A DNA stretch of 64,000 bases from positions 310,001-374,000 of the forward strand of contig NZ_BMCR01000003.1 of assembly GCF_014635285.1 (NCBI RefSeq), written 5' to 3'. This DNA comes from Stappia taiwanensis (GTDB taxonomy: Bacteria > Pseudomonadota > Alphaproteobacteria > Rhizobiales > Stappiaceae). The first letter of the stretch is position 1. Every line of letters begins with the position of its first letter. The position numbers and the translations under genes are program-made. Below are positions 8,657 to 16,863 of the stretch, one piece after another. The notes beneath the pieces were generated by a model that was given only the letters and a program-made list of their open reading frames with translations, ran no database searches and had not been told where the DNA came from.

Positions 8657-8764
8657 GGGAGGTCTCCGCAAGCAGCCGGCGGGCAGCGGGCCGGGAACGC
8701 GGACGGGCTGGTACCGCGCCGCGCCGGGCCGATGGCCGGGGTCGATATCGGATGGATGAAGAGG

Positions 8765-8799
8765 CGGACCGGACGGGGCAGGCGTCGCCGTCCGGTCCG
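8765..8799 (-). terminator. Strong intercistronic hairpin after the Liv binding-protein gene
   Basis: A perfect 12-bp inverted repeat (8765-8776 CGGACCGGACGG with 8788-8799) and an 11-nt loop, starting 12 bp past the binding-protein stop. There is no T-tract on the minus strand, so it is more likely a 3' stabiliser or partial terminator that keeps binding protein in excess over livGFHM than a full stop. Confidence 0.6.
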
Positions 8800-8810
8800 A
8801 TTGGCGGGGC

Positions 8811-9992
8811 TCAGCGCCCGTTGCGCACCGGAATGTCCATGTCCTCGATGGCCAGTTCGCGAACCAGCTCCGGAATGCCCCACTCCACCTCCGGGTCGAC
8901 CCGGATCTTGAAGTGGTACATGGACTGCAGCGCCTGATGGTCCTCGGCGCGGAACACCATCTTGCCCTTCGGCGTCTCGAAAGCCATGCCTTCCATGGTC
9001 TCGATCAAGGCTTCGGTGTCGGTGCTGCCGGCGGTCTTGATCGCCTCGACCACGGCAATGGCAGCCGACATGCCACCGGCGGTGAAGAAGTCCGGCGGGG
9101 ACTGGAAGCGGGCCTGATGCTCCTTCACCAGCCAGTCATTGGCCGGGTTCTGCGGAATGTCGTGGTAGTAGTAGGTGGCGCCTTCCATGCCGGGCAGGGC
9201 CTTGAAGGCCTTCATCGCGGCGAGGATGTTGCCGCCGGTGGCGATCTCGATGCCGAAACGCTCCGGCTCCATCGCCTTGATCTTGCCGATCGGATTGTTG
9301 CCGCCGGCCCAGATGATGAAGAGGAACTTGCGGCTCTCCTCGTCCTTCAGCGCATCGAACACCCGCTGGGCGCTGGCGGTGAAGTCCTGGGTGTCGGTCG
9401 GGGCGTATTCCTCGAACACCAGCTTCGCGCCGGTCTTCTCCAGTGCCTCGCGGAAGGCGGCAACGCCATCGCGGCCGAAGGCATAGTCCTGCGCCAGCGT
9501 GGCGATGGTCACCCCTTCCTTGCCGAGCGCGACCGCATTGGCGATGGCGTCCTGCGAGGAGTTGCGGCCGGTGCGGAACACATAGCGGTTCCAGTTCTCG
9601 CCGGTGATGCTGTCGGCCACCGCCGGCTCGACGATCAGGATCTTCTCATATTCCTCGGCGACCGGCAGCATGGCCAGGGCAACGCCGGAGGACACCGGCC
9701 CGACGGCAATGTCGACCTCGTCGTCGCCATAGGCCTCGGCCAGGGCGGCGCGGGCGATGTCCGGCTTGAGCTGGGTGTCCTTCTCGATGACGCTGATCTT
9801 GCGCCCGTCGATTTCCATGGTGCCACCGGTGGCATACTCCAGCCCCATCATGAAGCCGGTGTGGGACTGCTTGCCATAGGCTTCCAGCGCACCGGTCTTG
9901 CCATAGACATGGGCAATCTTGATGTCGTCGGCGAGGCCGGGTGCCGTGCCAAGGCCAAGGGCCAAGGCCGTTGCGGCGATGATGCGTTTCAT
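8811..9992 (-). CDS. Periplasmic substrate-binding protein of the Liv-type ABC importer
   Basis: 393 residues with a clear Sec signal peptide (MKRIIAATALALGLG..GLA, cleavage near residue 21) and a type I periplasmic binding fold (Peripla_BP_6): DIKIAHVYGKTGALEAYGKQ opens the first lobe, and the central AIANAVALGKEGVTIATLAQD is typical. It lacks the cysteine pair seen in some LivJ proteins. The nearby hydrolase and acyl-CoA genes make an aromatic or short carboxylic acid derivative as plausible as an amino acid. Transcription probably starts near 10076. Confidence 0.9.
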   Translation of the reverse strand: MKRIIAATALALGLGTAPGLADDIKIAHVYGKTGALEAYGKQSHTGFMMGLEYATGGTMEIDGRKISVIEKDTQLKPDIARAALAEAYGDDEVDIAVGPVSSGVALAMLPVAEEYEKILIVEPAVADSITGENWNRYVFRTGRNSSQDAIANAVALGKEGVTIATLAQDYAFGRDGVAAFREALEKTGAKLVFEEYAPTDTQDFTASAQRVFDALKDEESRKFLFIIWAGGNNPIGKIKAMEPERFGIEIATGGNILAAMKAFKALPGMEGATYYYHDIPQNPANDWLVKEHQARFQSPPDFFTAGGMSAAIAVVEAIKTAGSTDTEALIETMEGMAFETPKGKMVFRAEDHQALQSMYHFKIRVDPEVEWGIPELVRELAIEDMDIPVRNGR

Positions 9993-10306
9993 GTCGCGTC
10001 TCCTCCCTGTCGGCGGCTCGGGTGGCGCCGTGGCGCGGGGCGCGCGGCCGGCGCGGAACTCTCCCCCATGTCCGCTCGCCTATATATGACGCATGATTCA
10101 TGTTTCATGTCAAATCTCATGGCAGGCCGCGCGGCGGCTTCGGTGGCCGTTTTCCTCGCGCGCCGGGTGTTTGGCGGCAACCTGCGAAGGCGTGACGGCG
10201 GTCACAGAAGACGGTGGCCGCCCGGCCTAACCTTGTTTCATCAGCGCTGAGAACAGCGCCGGACAAGAAGAAGACGCGAAACCGGATCAACAGAGGGAAC
10301 AAGGCG
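9993..10306. other. Divergent intergenic region between the Liv operon and the BA14K gene
   Basis: 314 bp without a supported gene. It holds the Liv-type promoter/palindrome at 10084-10113. The rightward promoter of the BA14K gene is not clearly recognisable. Short open frames here have no coding character. Confidence 0.6.
10084..10113 (-). promoter_or_regulatory. Candidate promoter with embedded palindrome for the Liv-type operon
   Basis: On the minus strand a consensus -35 TTGACA (10113-10108) lies 18 bp from TCATAT (10089-10084). Between the two boxes is the perfect 11-bp palindrome CATGATTCATG (10092-10102). A repressor bound there would block polymerase; the TetR protein at the window start is one candidate but nothing links it directly. 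Confidence 0.45.
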
Positions 10307-10648
10307 ATGTACAGGAAATTTGCAGCAACCGGACTGGCGATTGCCCTGACGGCGGGCGCCGTTCTTGCTACCGCGACCACCGATGCCGAGGCGCGGCGCT
10401 GGCACCGCAACAACGGCTGGGCCGCCGCCGGCGGCTTCGTGGCCGGCGCGCTGATCGGCTCCGCCCTGAGCCAGCCACGCTACTACGAGCCGGCCCCGGT
10501 CTATGTGGAGCCGCGTCCGGTGCGCGGTGGCCGCTTCGAGCCCTGGACCCGGCCCTGGTACCGCTATTGCGCGGCCAAGTACCGCTCGTTCGACCCGTCC
10601 ACCGGCTACTACCTGACCTATTCGGGGCGGTATCGCTTCTGCCGCTGA
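10307..10648 (+). CDS. BA14K-family small secreted protein
   Basis: 113 residues: signal peptide to about residue 27, then a glycine-rich hydrophobic segment (AAAGGFVAGALIGSALS) and a C-terminal BA14K-like signature, WYRYCAAKYRSFDPSTGYYL..GRYRFC, with the two conserved cysteines. BA14K was described from Brucella as an immunoreactive, lectin-like protein; its function here is unknown. The start was set at ATG 10307 so that the signal peptide is N-terminal. The gene is monocistronic, followed by a GC-rich hairpin. Confidence 0.85.
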   Translation: MYRKFAATGLAIALTAGAVLATATTDAEARRWHRNNGWAAAGGFVAGALIGSALSQPRYYEPAPVYVEPRPVRGGRFEPWTRPWYRYCAAKYRSFDPSTGYYLTYSGRYRFCR

Positions 10649-10676
10649 CGGGGCGGGCGCCCTTGAAGGACGGGAA

Positions 10677-10701
10677 AAGGCCCGGCGATCCGCCGGGCCT
10701 T
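10677..10701 (+). terminator. Terminator-like hairpin after the BA14K gene
   Basis: An 11-bp perfect stem (AAGGCCCGGCG, 10677-10687, with 10691-10701) and a 3-nt loop, 29 bp after the stop. The T-tract is almost absent on the plus strand and is TTTT-like on the minus strand, so termination may work both ways. Confidence 0.55.
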
Positions 10702-10915
10702 GAACTGCCGGCAAGGGCAAAGCCCCCGCCCTTGACCTCTGCTCGGCGTCATCCGGCCCCCGAGCCGGGATCGGGGAGCCAGAAGACAAGCGTTTCCAGC
10801 GAACAAAAGCCGAGCGACCGTGCCTCTCCGATCCCGGATCTTCGCTGACGCTTCGTCCGGGAGGACGCGGAGAATGGGGCTCTGTCCTCACGCCGGGCCT
10901 TTTGTTGCGTGTCCG

Positions 10916-12166
10916 CTACCGCGCCTCTTCCGGCGCGCTGGCCAGCCGTCTGGCGATTCCCGCTGCCGCCGCCCGTCCGGTGGCAAAGCACGCCTGCAGC
11001 AGGTAGCCGCCGGTCGGCGCTTCCCAGTCGATCATCTCCCCGGCGACGAATACCCCCGGCAGCCGTTTCAGCATGAAATCGGCGTCCAGTTCTTCCCAGG
11101 CGATGCCGCCGGCGCTGGAAATCGCCCGTTCCAGACCAAAACTGCCGGTGAGGGTGAGCGGCAGCGCCTTGATTCGCGCGGCGAGCTCTTCGGGCGTCGC
11201 CGGGCGCGGGCCGGCCTCGCTGAGAAGGGCGATGGCCACTGGCGGCAATCCGGCGGTCTTGCGCAGATGCGTGGACAGGGAGCGCTTGCCACGCGGGGCG
11301 GAAAGGCGGGTCGTCAGCGCCGCCAGATCAAGATCCGGGCGCAGGTCGACCGTCAGCACCGCTTCGCCGCGTTGCTGAAGCTCGGCGCGAATCTCCGCCG
11401 ACAGCGCATAGATCGCACCGCCTTCGATGCCGCTGGCGGTGATCATCGCTTCGCCGCGCACGAGGTGCCCGCCGGCGGCAAGAGCGATCCGCTTCAGCGG
11501 CGTGCCGGCATGGCGGGCGGCGAACGTCTCTGACCAATTGACCGTGAAACCGCCATTGGCGGGCATGAACGCCCGCCGGGCGATGCCGAGTCGGTCGATT
11601 TCACCGCTCCAGCCGCCATCGCCGCCAAGCCGTGGCCAGCTTGCTCCGCCAAGGGCGAGCAGCACGGCGCGGGGGCGGGGCAGGCTCCGAGGCCCGTCCG
11701 GTGTGTCGAATCGCAGCGCGCCATCCTCGTCAAAGCCGCGCCAGCTCCAGCGGGTCGTCAGGCGCACGCCGCGCGCGGCCAGACGGGCGAGCAGGGCGCG
11801 CAACAGTGGCGAGGCCTTCATCGCCGAGGGAAACACCCGGCCGCTCGATCCGGTGAAGGTCGAAATGCCGAGTTCTTCGCACCAGGCGCGCAGGTCGCCG
11901 GGCGAAAACGCCTCGATGGCCGCCCGCAGGAATGGCGCCGCCTCCCGGTAGCGGGAAAGGAAGCGTTCGGCCGCCTCGCTATGGGTCAGGTTGAGCCCGC
12001 CGCGCCCGGCCATCAGCAGCTTGCGGGCTGGCGAGGGCATGCGCTCGATGATGTGCACCGTCAGCCCTTGTTCCGAGAGCGCATCGGCGGCGATCAGCCC
12101 GCTCGGGCCAGCGCCGATGATCAGCACATCGGCGGGGCGAGAATCGTTTGTGGTCGCGATATTCAT
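10916..12166 (-). CDS. NAD(P)/FAD-dependent oxidoreductase, HI0933/PP4765-like flavoprotein
   Basis: A 416-residue flavoprotein with an N-terminal FAD dinucleotide fold ADVLIIGAGPSGLIAADALSE (GxGxxG, about residues 12-32), the family motif KLLMAGRGGLNLTHSE, and a C-terminal FAD-closing motif LPGVFVAGEMIDWEAPTGGY. This fits the BaiN/HI0933 group, whose physiological substrate is mostly undefined. The ATG overlaps the stop of the upstream glycosyltransferase gene by 4 bp. It may simply be co-transcribed housekeeping; a role in envelope assembly is only suggested by context. Confidence 0.85.
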   Translation of the reverse strand: MNIATTNDSRPADVLIIGAGPSGLIAADALSEQGLTVHIIERMPSPARKLLMAGRGGLNLTHSEAAERFLSRYREAAPFLRAAIEAFSPGDLRAWCEELGISTFTGSSGRVFPSAMKASPLLRALLARLAARGVRLTTRWSWRGFDEDGALRFDTPDGPRSLPRPRAVLLALGGASWPRLGGDGGWSGEIDRLGIARRAFMPANGGFTVNWSETFAARHAGTPLKRIALAAGGHLVRGEAMITASGIEGGAIYALSAEIRAELQQRGEAVLTVDLRPDLDLAALTTRLSAPRGKRSLSTHLRKTAGLPPVAIALLSEAGPRPATPEELAARIKALPLTLTGSFGLERAISSAGGIAWEELDADFMLKRLPGVFVAGEMIDWEAPTGGYLLQACFATGRAAAAGIARRLASAPEEAR

Positions 12167-12945
12167 CGGGAGCGGTTCCCGAGTTCGGCTTCATAGGCCT
12201 TGGCGACCCGGAGAAAGCGCGTGTAGGCGAAGTTGGTCGAGATCACGAGCCCCCACCAGCCGTACAGCGCGTAGCGGCGCAGCAGATAGGCCTTGAGAAA
12301 GGCGAGCGGAAACTCGGCGACAAGCCGCCAGCGGCCGATTCGCCGCCCGCGCGCCGCCATATCCTGCGCCTGCATGGTGGAGTAGCGGTTCATCTTCTCC
12401 ACATGGAAGGCGATGGAGCGAATCGAGCGATGCTCCATCGGCGCCTTGAGCTGGCCAAGTCGCGCGTCCTTGGGCGGGCGGACCGTGTCATGCACGGTCG
12501 AATCGGAAAACCGGCCGCGCCGCCGGTCGTAAAGCCGGATCTGGTTGTAGCCATAGGCCCAGGAGGCGGCGCCGGCCTCATGGGCGAACACATCCTTGAT
12601 GCGCACCCGCCAGAAATCCGCCTGGCCAACGCGGCCCGAGGCAAAGAGATCCCGGATTTCCGCCGCCAGCGCCGGGGAGGCGGCCTCGTCGGCATCGAGA
12701 TTGAAGATCCAGTGGTTGCGGCACTGGTCCTCGCCGAAGCGCTTCTGCGCGCCATAGCCGGCCCACTTATTGTAGAGAACGCGCGCGCCGAGAGATTCGG
12801 CAATGCTGCAGGTGTCGTCGGTCGAGCCGCTGTCGATGACGATCACCTCATCGGCGAATCCGCCAACGCTCTCGATCGCCCGGCTGATCCGGTCGGCTTC
12901 ATTGCGTGCAATAATAAAGACTGAGATCGGCTGCTGAGTGGTCAT
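12163..12945 (-). CDS. Glycosyltransferase family 2 (WaaE/KdtX-like)
   Basis: A 260-residue GT-A glycosyltransferase. It shows SVFIIARNEADRISRAIESV, the nucleotide-sugar region DEVIVIDSGSTDDT (about residues 32-45) and the metal-binding DLDADE segment (IFNLDADEAAS). The C-terminal half has the ...STVHDTVRP and basic/aromatic helices seen in the WaaE/KdtX type that modifies the lipopolysaccharide core at the inner face of the inner membrane. Donor and acceptor are not determined. It is the first gene of a two-gene leftward unit with the flavoprotein. Confidence 0.83.
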   Translation of the reverse strand: MTTQQPISVFIIARNEADRISRAIESVGGFADEVIVIDSGSTDDTCSIAESLGARVLYNKWAGYGAQKRFGEDQCRNHWIFNLDADEAASPALAAEIRDLFASGRVGQADFWRVRIKDVFAHEAGAASWAYGYNQIRLYDRRRGRFSDSTVHDTVRPPKDARLGQLKAPMEHRSIRSIAFHVEKMNRYSTMQAQDMAARGRRIGRWRLVAEFPLAFLKAYLLRRYALYGWWGLVISTNFAYTRFLRVAKAYEAELGNRSR

Positions 12946-13228
12946 GATCGTCCGGTTGCCAAGGTCGTGCCCCTGACTTACGCGGCCGGGATACGGGCGG
13001 CAAGGCGCTTTTCGGCGCCAAACCGGGGCCGTTTCCTAACGAGGCCTTAACGGGGTGTGCCCACAAAGACACACTGTGTCCCAACAGTGCCTCCGCTGGG
13101 CATTTGCCGGTTGCTTGCCACGGCTCGGGTCGCTTAGAACAAACTTGAGCTCGCGGGGAAGCTTGCTCAACTCTTCACTTCCCGCCCGGCAACGGCATGG
13201 GCGGAAAATAAAACGACGAGGTCAGGAA

Positions 13229-14488
13229 ATGAACATCAAGAGCATTCTGCTCGGCGCTTCCGCCGCTGCTCTGGCAGCCACCGGCGCGCAGGCTGCCGAC
13301 CTTCCGGTCGCTCCGGAGCCGGTCGACTACGTTCGCGTTTGCGACGCTTTCGGCACGGGCTTCTTCTACATCCCGGGTACCGAGACCTGCCTGAAGATCG
13401 GTGGCGGTGTCCGCGCCGAGTTCCGTATGTTCGACGTGCTCGACAACGGTGGTTCCAACTGGGATGACCGCACCGACACCTCGACCGGCATGCGTGCTCG
13501 TGGCTACATCAACTTCGACAGCCGCACCAACACCGAGTACGGCCTGCTGCGCACCTACGTCGCTGCCTACATCACCGTTGACAACAACGGCGCTGCCGGC
13601 ACCACGCTCGATGAAGCCTTCATCCAGCTCGGCGGCTTCGTCGCTGGTCGTACCGGTTCGTACTTCGACTTCTACACCGGCGACAACTGGGGTTCGGTCC
13701 TCGATCAGGGCTTCGCGGATAACGGCGACGTCAACCTGTTCGCTTACACCTTCCAGTTCGGCAACGGCTTCTCGGCATCGGCCTCGGTCGAAGCTGGCGA
13801 TGACCGTCGTTCGCAGATCTTCTACAACGGTAACCAGATCGTGACGGCGGCTACCGCTACGGCTCTCCAGGCCAACAGCGATGGCTACGGCGGCCACAAG
13901 GTTCCGGACTTCGTCGCCAACCTGCGCGTCGACCAGGGTTGGGGTTCGGCTCAGTTGATGGGTGCCCTGCACCACGTTTATGGCCGTTCCTATGCCGCTG
14001 GTGTGGCAAACGCACCGGTTCCGGCAGCTGGCCTTGCTGGCAAGGGTAAGCTCGGTTGGGCGATCGGCGCTGGCGCTACCTTCAACCTGCCGATGCTGGC
14101 CGCTGGCGACAGCTTCTCGATCCAGGCCTCCTACGCTCAGGGCGCCATCCAGTACGTCAACTCCGGCTGGGGTGCGTTCTCCGACGCTTCCTACAACACC
14201 GTTGGCGGCCTGAAGCTGTCCAACGCTTGGGGCATCGGTGCGGGCTTCACCCACTTCTGGACCCCGGCGATCTCCACCTCGCTCACCGCGAGCTACTCGG
14301 ATCTCGACCAGGCCCTCACGGTCGGCGGCGACTTCCGCGAGATCAACGTCCAGGGTAACGTTGGCTGGCGTCCGGTTTCCGGCCTGCTGGTTGGCGCCGA
14401 GCTCGAGTACCGCAACCGCGACTTCTCGGGTGCGACGCCGAACGACGACGCTCTGGTCGGTATCCTCCGCGTGCAGCGCACGTTCTAA
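13229..14488 (+). CDS. Major outer-membrane porin, Porin_2 (Omp2-like) family
   Basis: 419 residues: signal peptide MNIKSILLGASAAALAATG..A with cleavage near residue 22, then the rhizobial porin signature VCDAFGTGFFYIPGTETCLK with its two cysteines, repeated amphipathic beta strands and a C-terminal aromatic residue (VQRTF). It forms a 16-stranded trimeric channel for small solutes. Codon use differs visibly from its neighbours (many GCT, GTT and GGT third-position T codons), as expected for a very highly expressed gene. ATG 13229 was chosen for the signal peptide; the frame is open further upstream without a ribosome site. A strong terminator follows. Confidence 0.95.
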   Translation: MNIKSILLGASAAALAATGAQAADLPVAPEPVDYVRVCDAFGTGFFYIPGTETCLKIGGGVRAEFRMFDVLDNGGSNWDDRTDTSTGMRARGYINFDSRTNTEYGLLRTYVAAYITVDNNGAAGTTLDEAFIQLGGFVAGRTGSYFDFYTGDNWGSVLDQGFADNGDVNLFAYTFQFGNGFSASASVEAGDDRRSQIFYNGNQIVTAATATALQANSDGYGGHKVPDFVANLRVDQGWGSAQLMGALHHVYGRSYAAGVANAPVPAAGLAGKGKLGWAIGAGATFNLPMLAAGDSFSIQASYAQGAIQYVNSGWGAFSDASYNTVGGLKLSNAWGIGAGFTHFWTPAISTSLTASYSDLDQALTVGGDFREINVQGNVGWRPVSGLLVGAELEYRNRDFSGATPNDDALVGILRVQRTF

Positions 14489-14511
14489 TCGGATCCTTTC
14501 GGATCACGATG

Positions 14512-14546
14512 AAAGCCCGGCGGGAAACCGCCGGGCTTTTTGCTTT
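14512..14546 (+). terminator. Rho-independent terminator of the porin gene
   Basis: A 12-bp perfect stem (AAAGCCCGGCGG, 14512-14523, with 14528-14539), GAAA tetraloop, and a TTTTT tract, beginning 24 bp past the stop codon. Confidence 0.93.
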
Positions 14547-14954
14547 TGAGGTCGCTCACCGGGATGCTGTGAGCTCTGGTTTCGTGCAGATGGGGCGTGG
14601 TGGCCAGACTCCGCCAGCCGGAGCGTCACGAAACTGATTTGAATTTATTGTAAGTAATTGATATTACTCGTCTAAAACAACTATCTTGACGTTTTCGTCA
14701 ATAAAATGCTTGGCTTGACGCTGACGGGACCGGGATCGGACCGCCGCGCGCAAGGCCTTGCAATTCTTTTCGGCATCGGCGCAGCGCTTTCCGCCTCATC
14801 CCTTGACCTGCGGCCCATCGGGGCCAGTGTTCCGTTCAAGCGACCGCGTGTCGCCGGGAGGCGGCCACGGTAAAGCCGGCAGCGCGAAAGACCGGATGGC
14901 GAGGGGATGAGGGCACTTTGCGCCCACCTGCTCGCGTGGAAAGGGAGAGATGTG
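14547..14954. other. Porin-thiolase intergenic region
   Basis: About 410 bp without a supported gene. An AT-rich core at 14630-14710 contrasts with the GC-rich surroundings and contains the candidate thiolase promoter and the 16-bp palindrome listed separately. The rest (14715-14954) looks like untranslated leader; I see no ORF with coding character. Confidence 0.6.
14639..14701 (+). promoter_or_regulatory. Candidate promoter and operator upstream of the thiolase gene
   Basis: TTGAAT (14639-14644), a 17-bp spacer and TATTAC (14662-14667) form a reasonable sigma-70 promoter. Just past the predicted start point lies the perfect inverted repeat TTGACG-TTTT-CGTCAA (14686-14701), well placed for a repressor to block elongation or open-complex formation. 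It could also fold as a small RNA hairpin. Confidence 0.45.
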
Positions 14955-16121
14955 ATGACCGCCGCGATTGTGGGATGGGCGCATACGCCGTTTGGAAAGC
15001 AGGCCGAAGAGACGGTGGAGAGCCTCGTGGTGACCGCCGCGCGCGAGGCCATCGCCGATGCGGGGCTGGAGCCCGGCGACGTCGATGAGATCATTCTCGG
15101 CCATTTCAACGCCGGCTTCTCGGCCCAGGACTTTACCGCCTCGCTGGTGCTTCAGGCCGATGCGGCCTTGCGCTTCAAGCGGGCGACGCGGGTGGAAAAC
15201 GCCTGTGCCACCGGCTCGGCGGCGGTGCATCAGGGGGTGCGTGCCATTGCCGCCCGCGATGCGCGCATCGTTCTCGTGGTCGGGGTGGAAAAGATGACTT
15301 CCACGCCGGGGCCGGAGATCGGCCGTAACCTGCTCAGGGCCTCCTATCTGGTCGAGGATGGCGATACCCCTGCTGGTTTCGCCGGTGTGTTCGGCAAGAT
15401 CGCCGACAGCTACTTCCAGAAATACGGCGACAAGTCCGACGCGCTGGCGGCCATCGCCGCCAAGAACCACCGCAACGGTGTCGGCAACCCTTATGCGCAG
15501 ATGCGCAAGGACCTGGGCTATGACTTCTGCCGCACCGAGAGCGAGAAGAACCCTTACGTCGCCGGTCCGCTGAAGCGGACCGATTGCTCGCTGGTCTCCG
15601 ATGGTGCGGCGGCCTTGGTGCTGACCGATGTGGAAACCGCGCTTGGCCGGGACAAGGCGGTGGCCTTCCGCTCCATGGCCCATGTGCAGGATTTCCTGCC
15701 CATGTCCAAGCGTGACATCCTGCAATTCGAGGGCTGCGGCCGTGCCTGGCAGGATGCGCTCGGCCGCGCCGGGCTTAGCCTTGACGATCTGTCCTTCGTC
15801 GAGACTCACGATTGTTTCACCATCGCCGAGTTGATCGAATACGAGGCCATGGGGCTGACTCCGGCTGGTGAAGGGCACCGGGCGATTCTCGAAGGCTGGA
15901 CCGAGATGGACGGCAAGCTGCCGGTCAATCCCTCCGGCGGGCTCAAGTCAAAGGGCCACCCGATTGGCGCGACCGGCGTGTCCATGCATGTGCTGACCGC
16001 GATGCAGCTCACCGGCAAGGCCGGTGACATTCAGGTCAAGGATGCGGAGCTTGGCGGTATCTTCAACATGGGCGGCGCGGCGGTTGCCAACTACGTGTCG
16101 GTGATGCAGGCGCTGAAATAG
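14955..16121 (+). CDS. Thiolase family protein (acetyl-CoA acyltransferase/SCP-x-like)
   Basis: A 388-residue thiolase-fold enzyme. The nucleophilic Cys84 is in RVENACATGSAAVHQG, and the C-terminal NPSGGLKSKGHPIGATG carries the conserved His. The region that in classical degradative thiolases reads CVTGG/CGSG is NMGGAAVANY without the second cysteine, so it belongs to the lipid-transfer (SCP-x-like) thiolase group rather than FadA. It may cleave or form a 3-oxoacyl-CoA. ATG 14955 follows the AAGGGAGAG ribosome site; the frame extends to 14907. The gene appears monocistronic and convergent with a haloacid dehalogenase gene. Confidence 0.88.
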   Translation: MTAAIVGWAHTPFGKQAEETVESLVVTAAREAIADAGLEPGDVDEIILGHFNAGFSAQDFTASLVLQADAALRFKRATRVENACATGSAAVHQGVRAIAARDARIVLVVGVEKMTSTPGPEIGRNLLRASYLVEDGDTPAGFAGVFGKIADSYFQKYGDKSDALAAIAAKNHRNGVGNPYAQMRKDLGYDFCRTESEKNPYVAGPLKRTDCSLVSDGAAALVLTDVETALGRDKAVAFRSMAHVQDFLPMSKRDILQFEGCGRAWQDALGRAGLSLDDLSFVETHDCFTIAELIEYEAMGLTPAGEGHRAILEGWTEMDGKLPVNPSGGLKSKGHPIGATGVSMHVLTAMQLTGKAGDIQVKDAELGGIFNMGGAAVANYVSVMQALK

Positions 16122-16129
16122 CGGCGATT

Positions 16130-16161
16130 ATAAAACGGCTGCGCGGTCAGTACCGCGCGGC
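16130..16161 (-). terminator. Hairpin terminator overlapping the haloacid dehalogenase stop codon
   Basis: A 7-bp stem GCGCGGT (16141-16147) with ACCGCGC (16152-16158), on the minus strand followed by AGCCGTTTTAT. The stem overlaps the TGA of the leftward gene. A short T-tract is present on the minus strand only. Confidence 0.6.
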
Positions 16162-16863
16162 CGATTCCATCTGCCGGGCGAGATCGAGAAGATCGAAGGC
16201 GACCACGTCCCAGGGTTCGCTCGGTTCCAGATCAGAGGTCTGTGCCGGTCCATGCTCGCCGGGGCGGGCGAAGAAGGCAGTCTTCAGCCCGGCCTCACGC
16301 GCCGGGTAGAGGTCGCGATTGTGGGCGGAGACCATCATCACTTCATCGGGCGCCAGTCCGAGGGCCGCGGCGAAGCTCACATGGGCGCTTGCCGGGTCTT
16401 TTTGCGGTGCGGCCGGCTCCGAGGCCAGAATCACGTCCCAGGGCAGGCCGGCGTGTTTTGCCAGCCATGTCATCAACGCGACCGCGCCATTGTTGCGGGG
16501 CGCGATCACATATTCCCGTTTCAACGCCTTGAGGCCGGGGACGCTGTCGGGCCAGGGCGGCAGTTTGCGCCAAAGCTGCGGCAGCGCGGCGGTGTCACTG
16601 TCGGTGAGCTGCCCGTCCAGGCCGATCTTGGCCAGGCTTGCGCTGAGGGCGCGGGCGAGGGAGGCGTCGAGTGCGTGCCCATCGACAGGCGACGAGCCAT
16701 CCGCACGCAAGCTGTCGAGGCACTGTTCATGCCAGGCGTCGGCGAGGGTGGGGGCATCGGCGTCGAGCCCTGCGCGGGCAAAGGTGCGCTCCAGCCCGTG
16801 AACCAGACCGCTACGCCAGTCGACGACGGTTCCGAAAACATCGAAAAGAATTGCTTTGATCAC
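16147..16863 (-). CDS. Haloacid dehalogenase type II (HAD superfamily hydrolase)
   Basis: 238 residues. The HAD motif I is AILFDVFGTVVDWR with nucleophile Asp8 (about residues 4-17); motif II Thr/Ser region, motif III lysine and motif IV VMMVSAHNRDLYPAREAGL are in order, the last with the AHNxDL sequence typical of L-2-haloacid dehalogenases rather than phosphatases. It would hydrolyse short 2-haloacids or related compounds, although many members have unknown physiological substrates. It stands alone with an AT-rich upstream region containing an inverted repeat. Confidence 0.87.
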   Translation of the reverse strand: MIKAILFDVFGTVVDWRSGLVHGLERTFARAGLDADAPTLADAWHEQCLDSLRADGSSPVDGHALDASLARALSASLAKIGLDGQLTDSDTAALPQLWRKLPPWPDSVPGLKALKREYVIAPRNNGAVALMTWLAKHAGLPWDVILASEPAAPQKDPASAHVSFAAALGLAPDEVMMVSAHNRDLYPAREAGLKTAFFARPGEHGPAQTSDLEPSEPWDVVAFDLLDLARQMESAARY

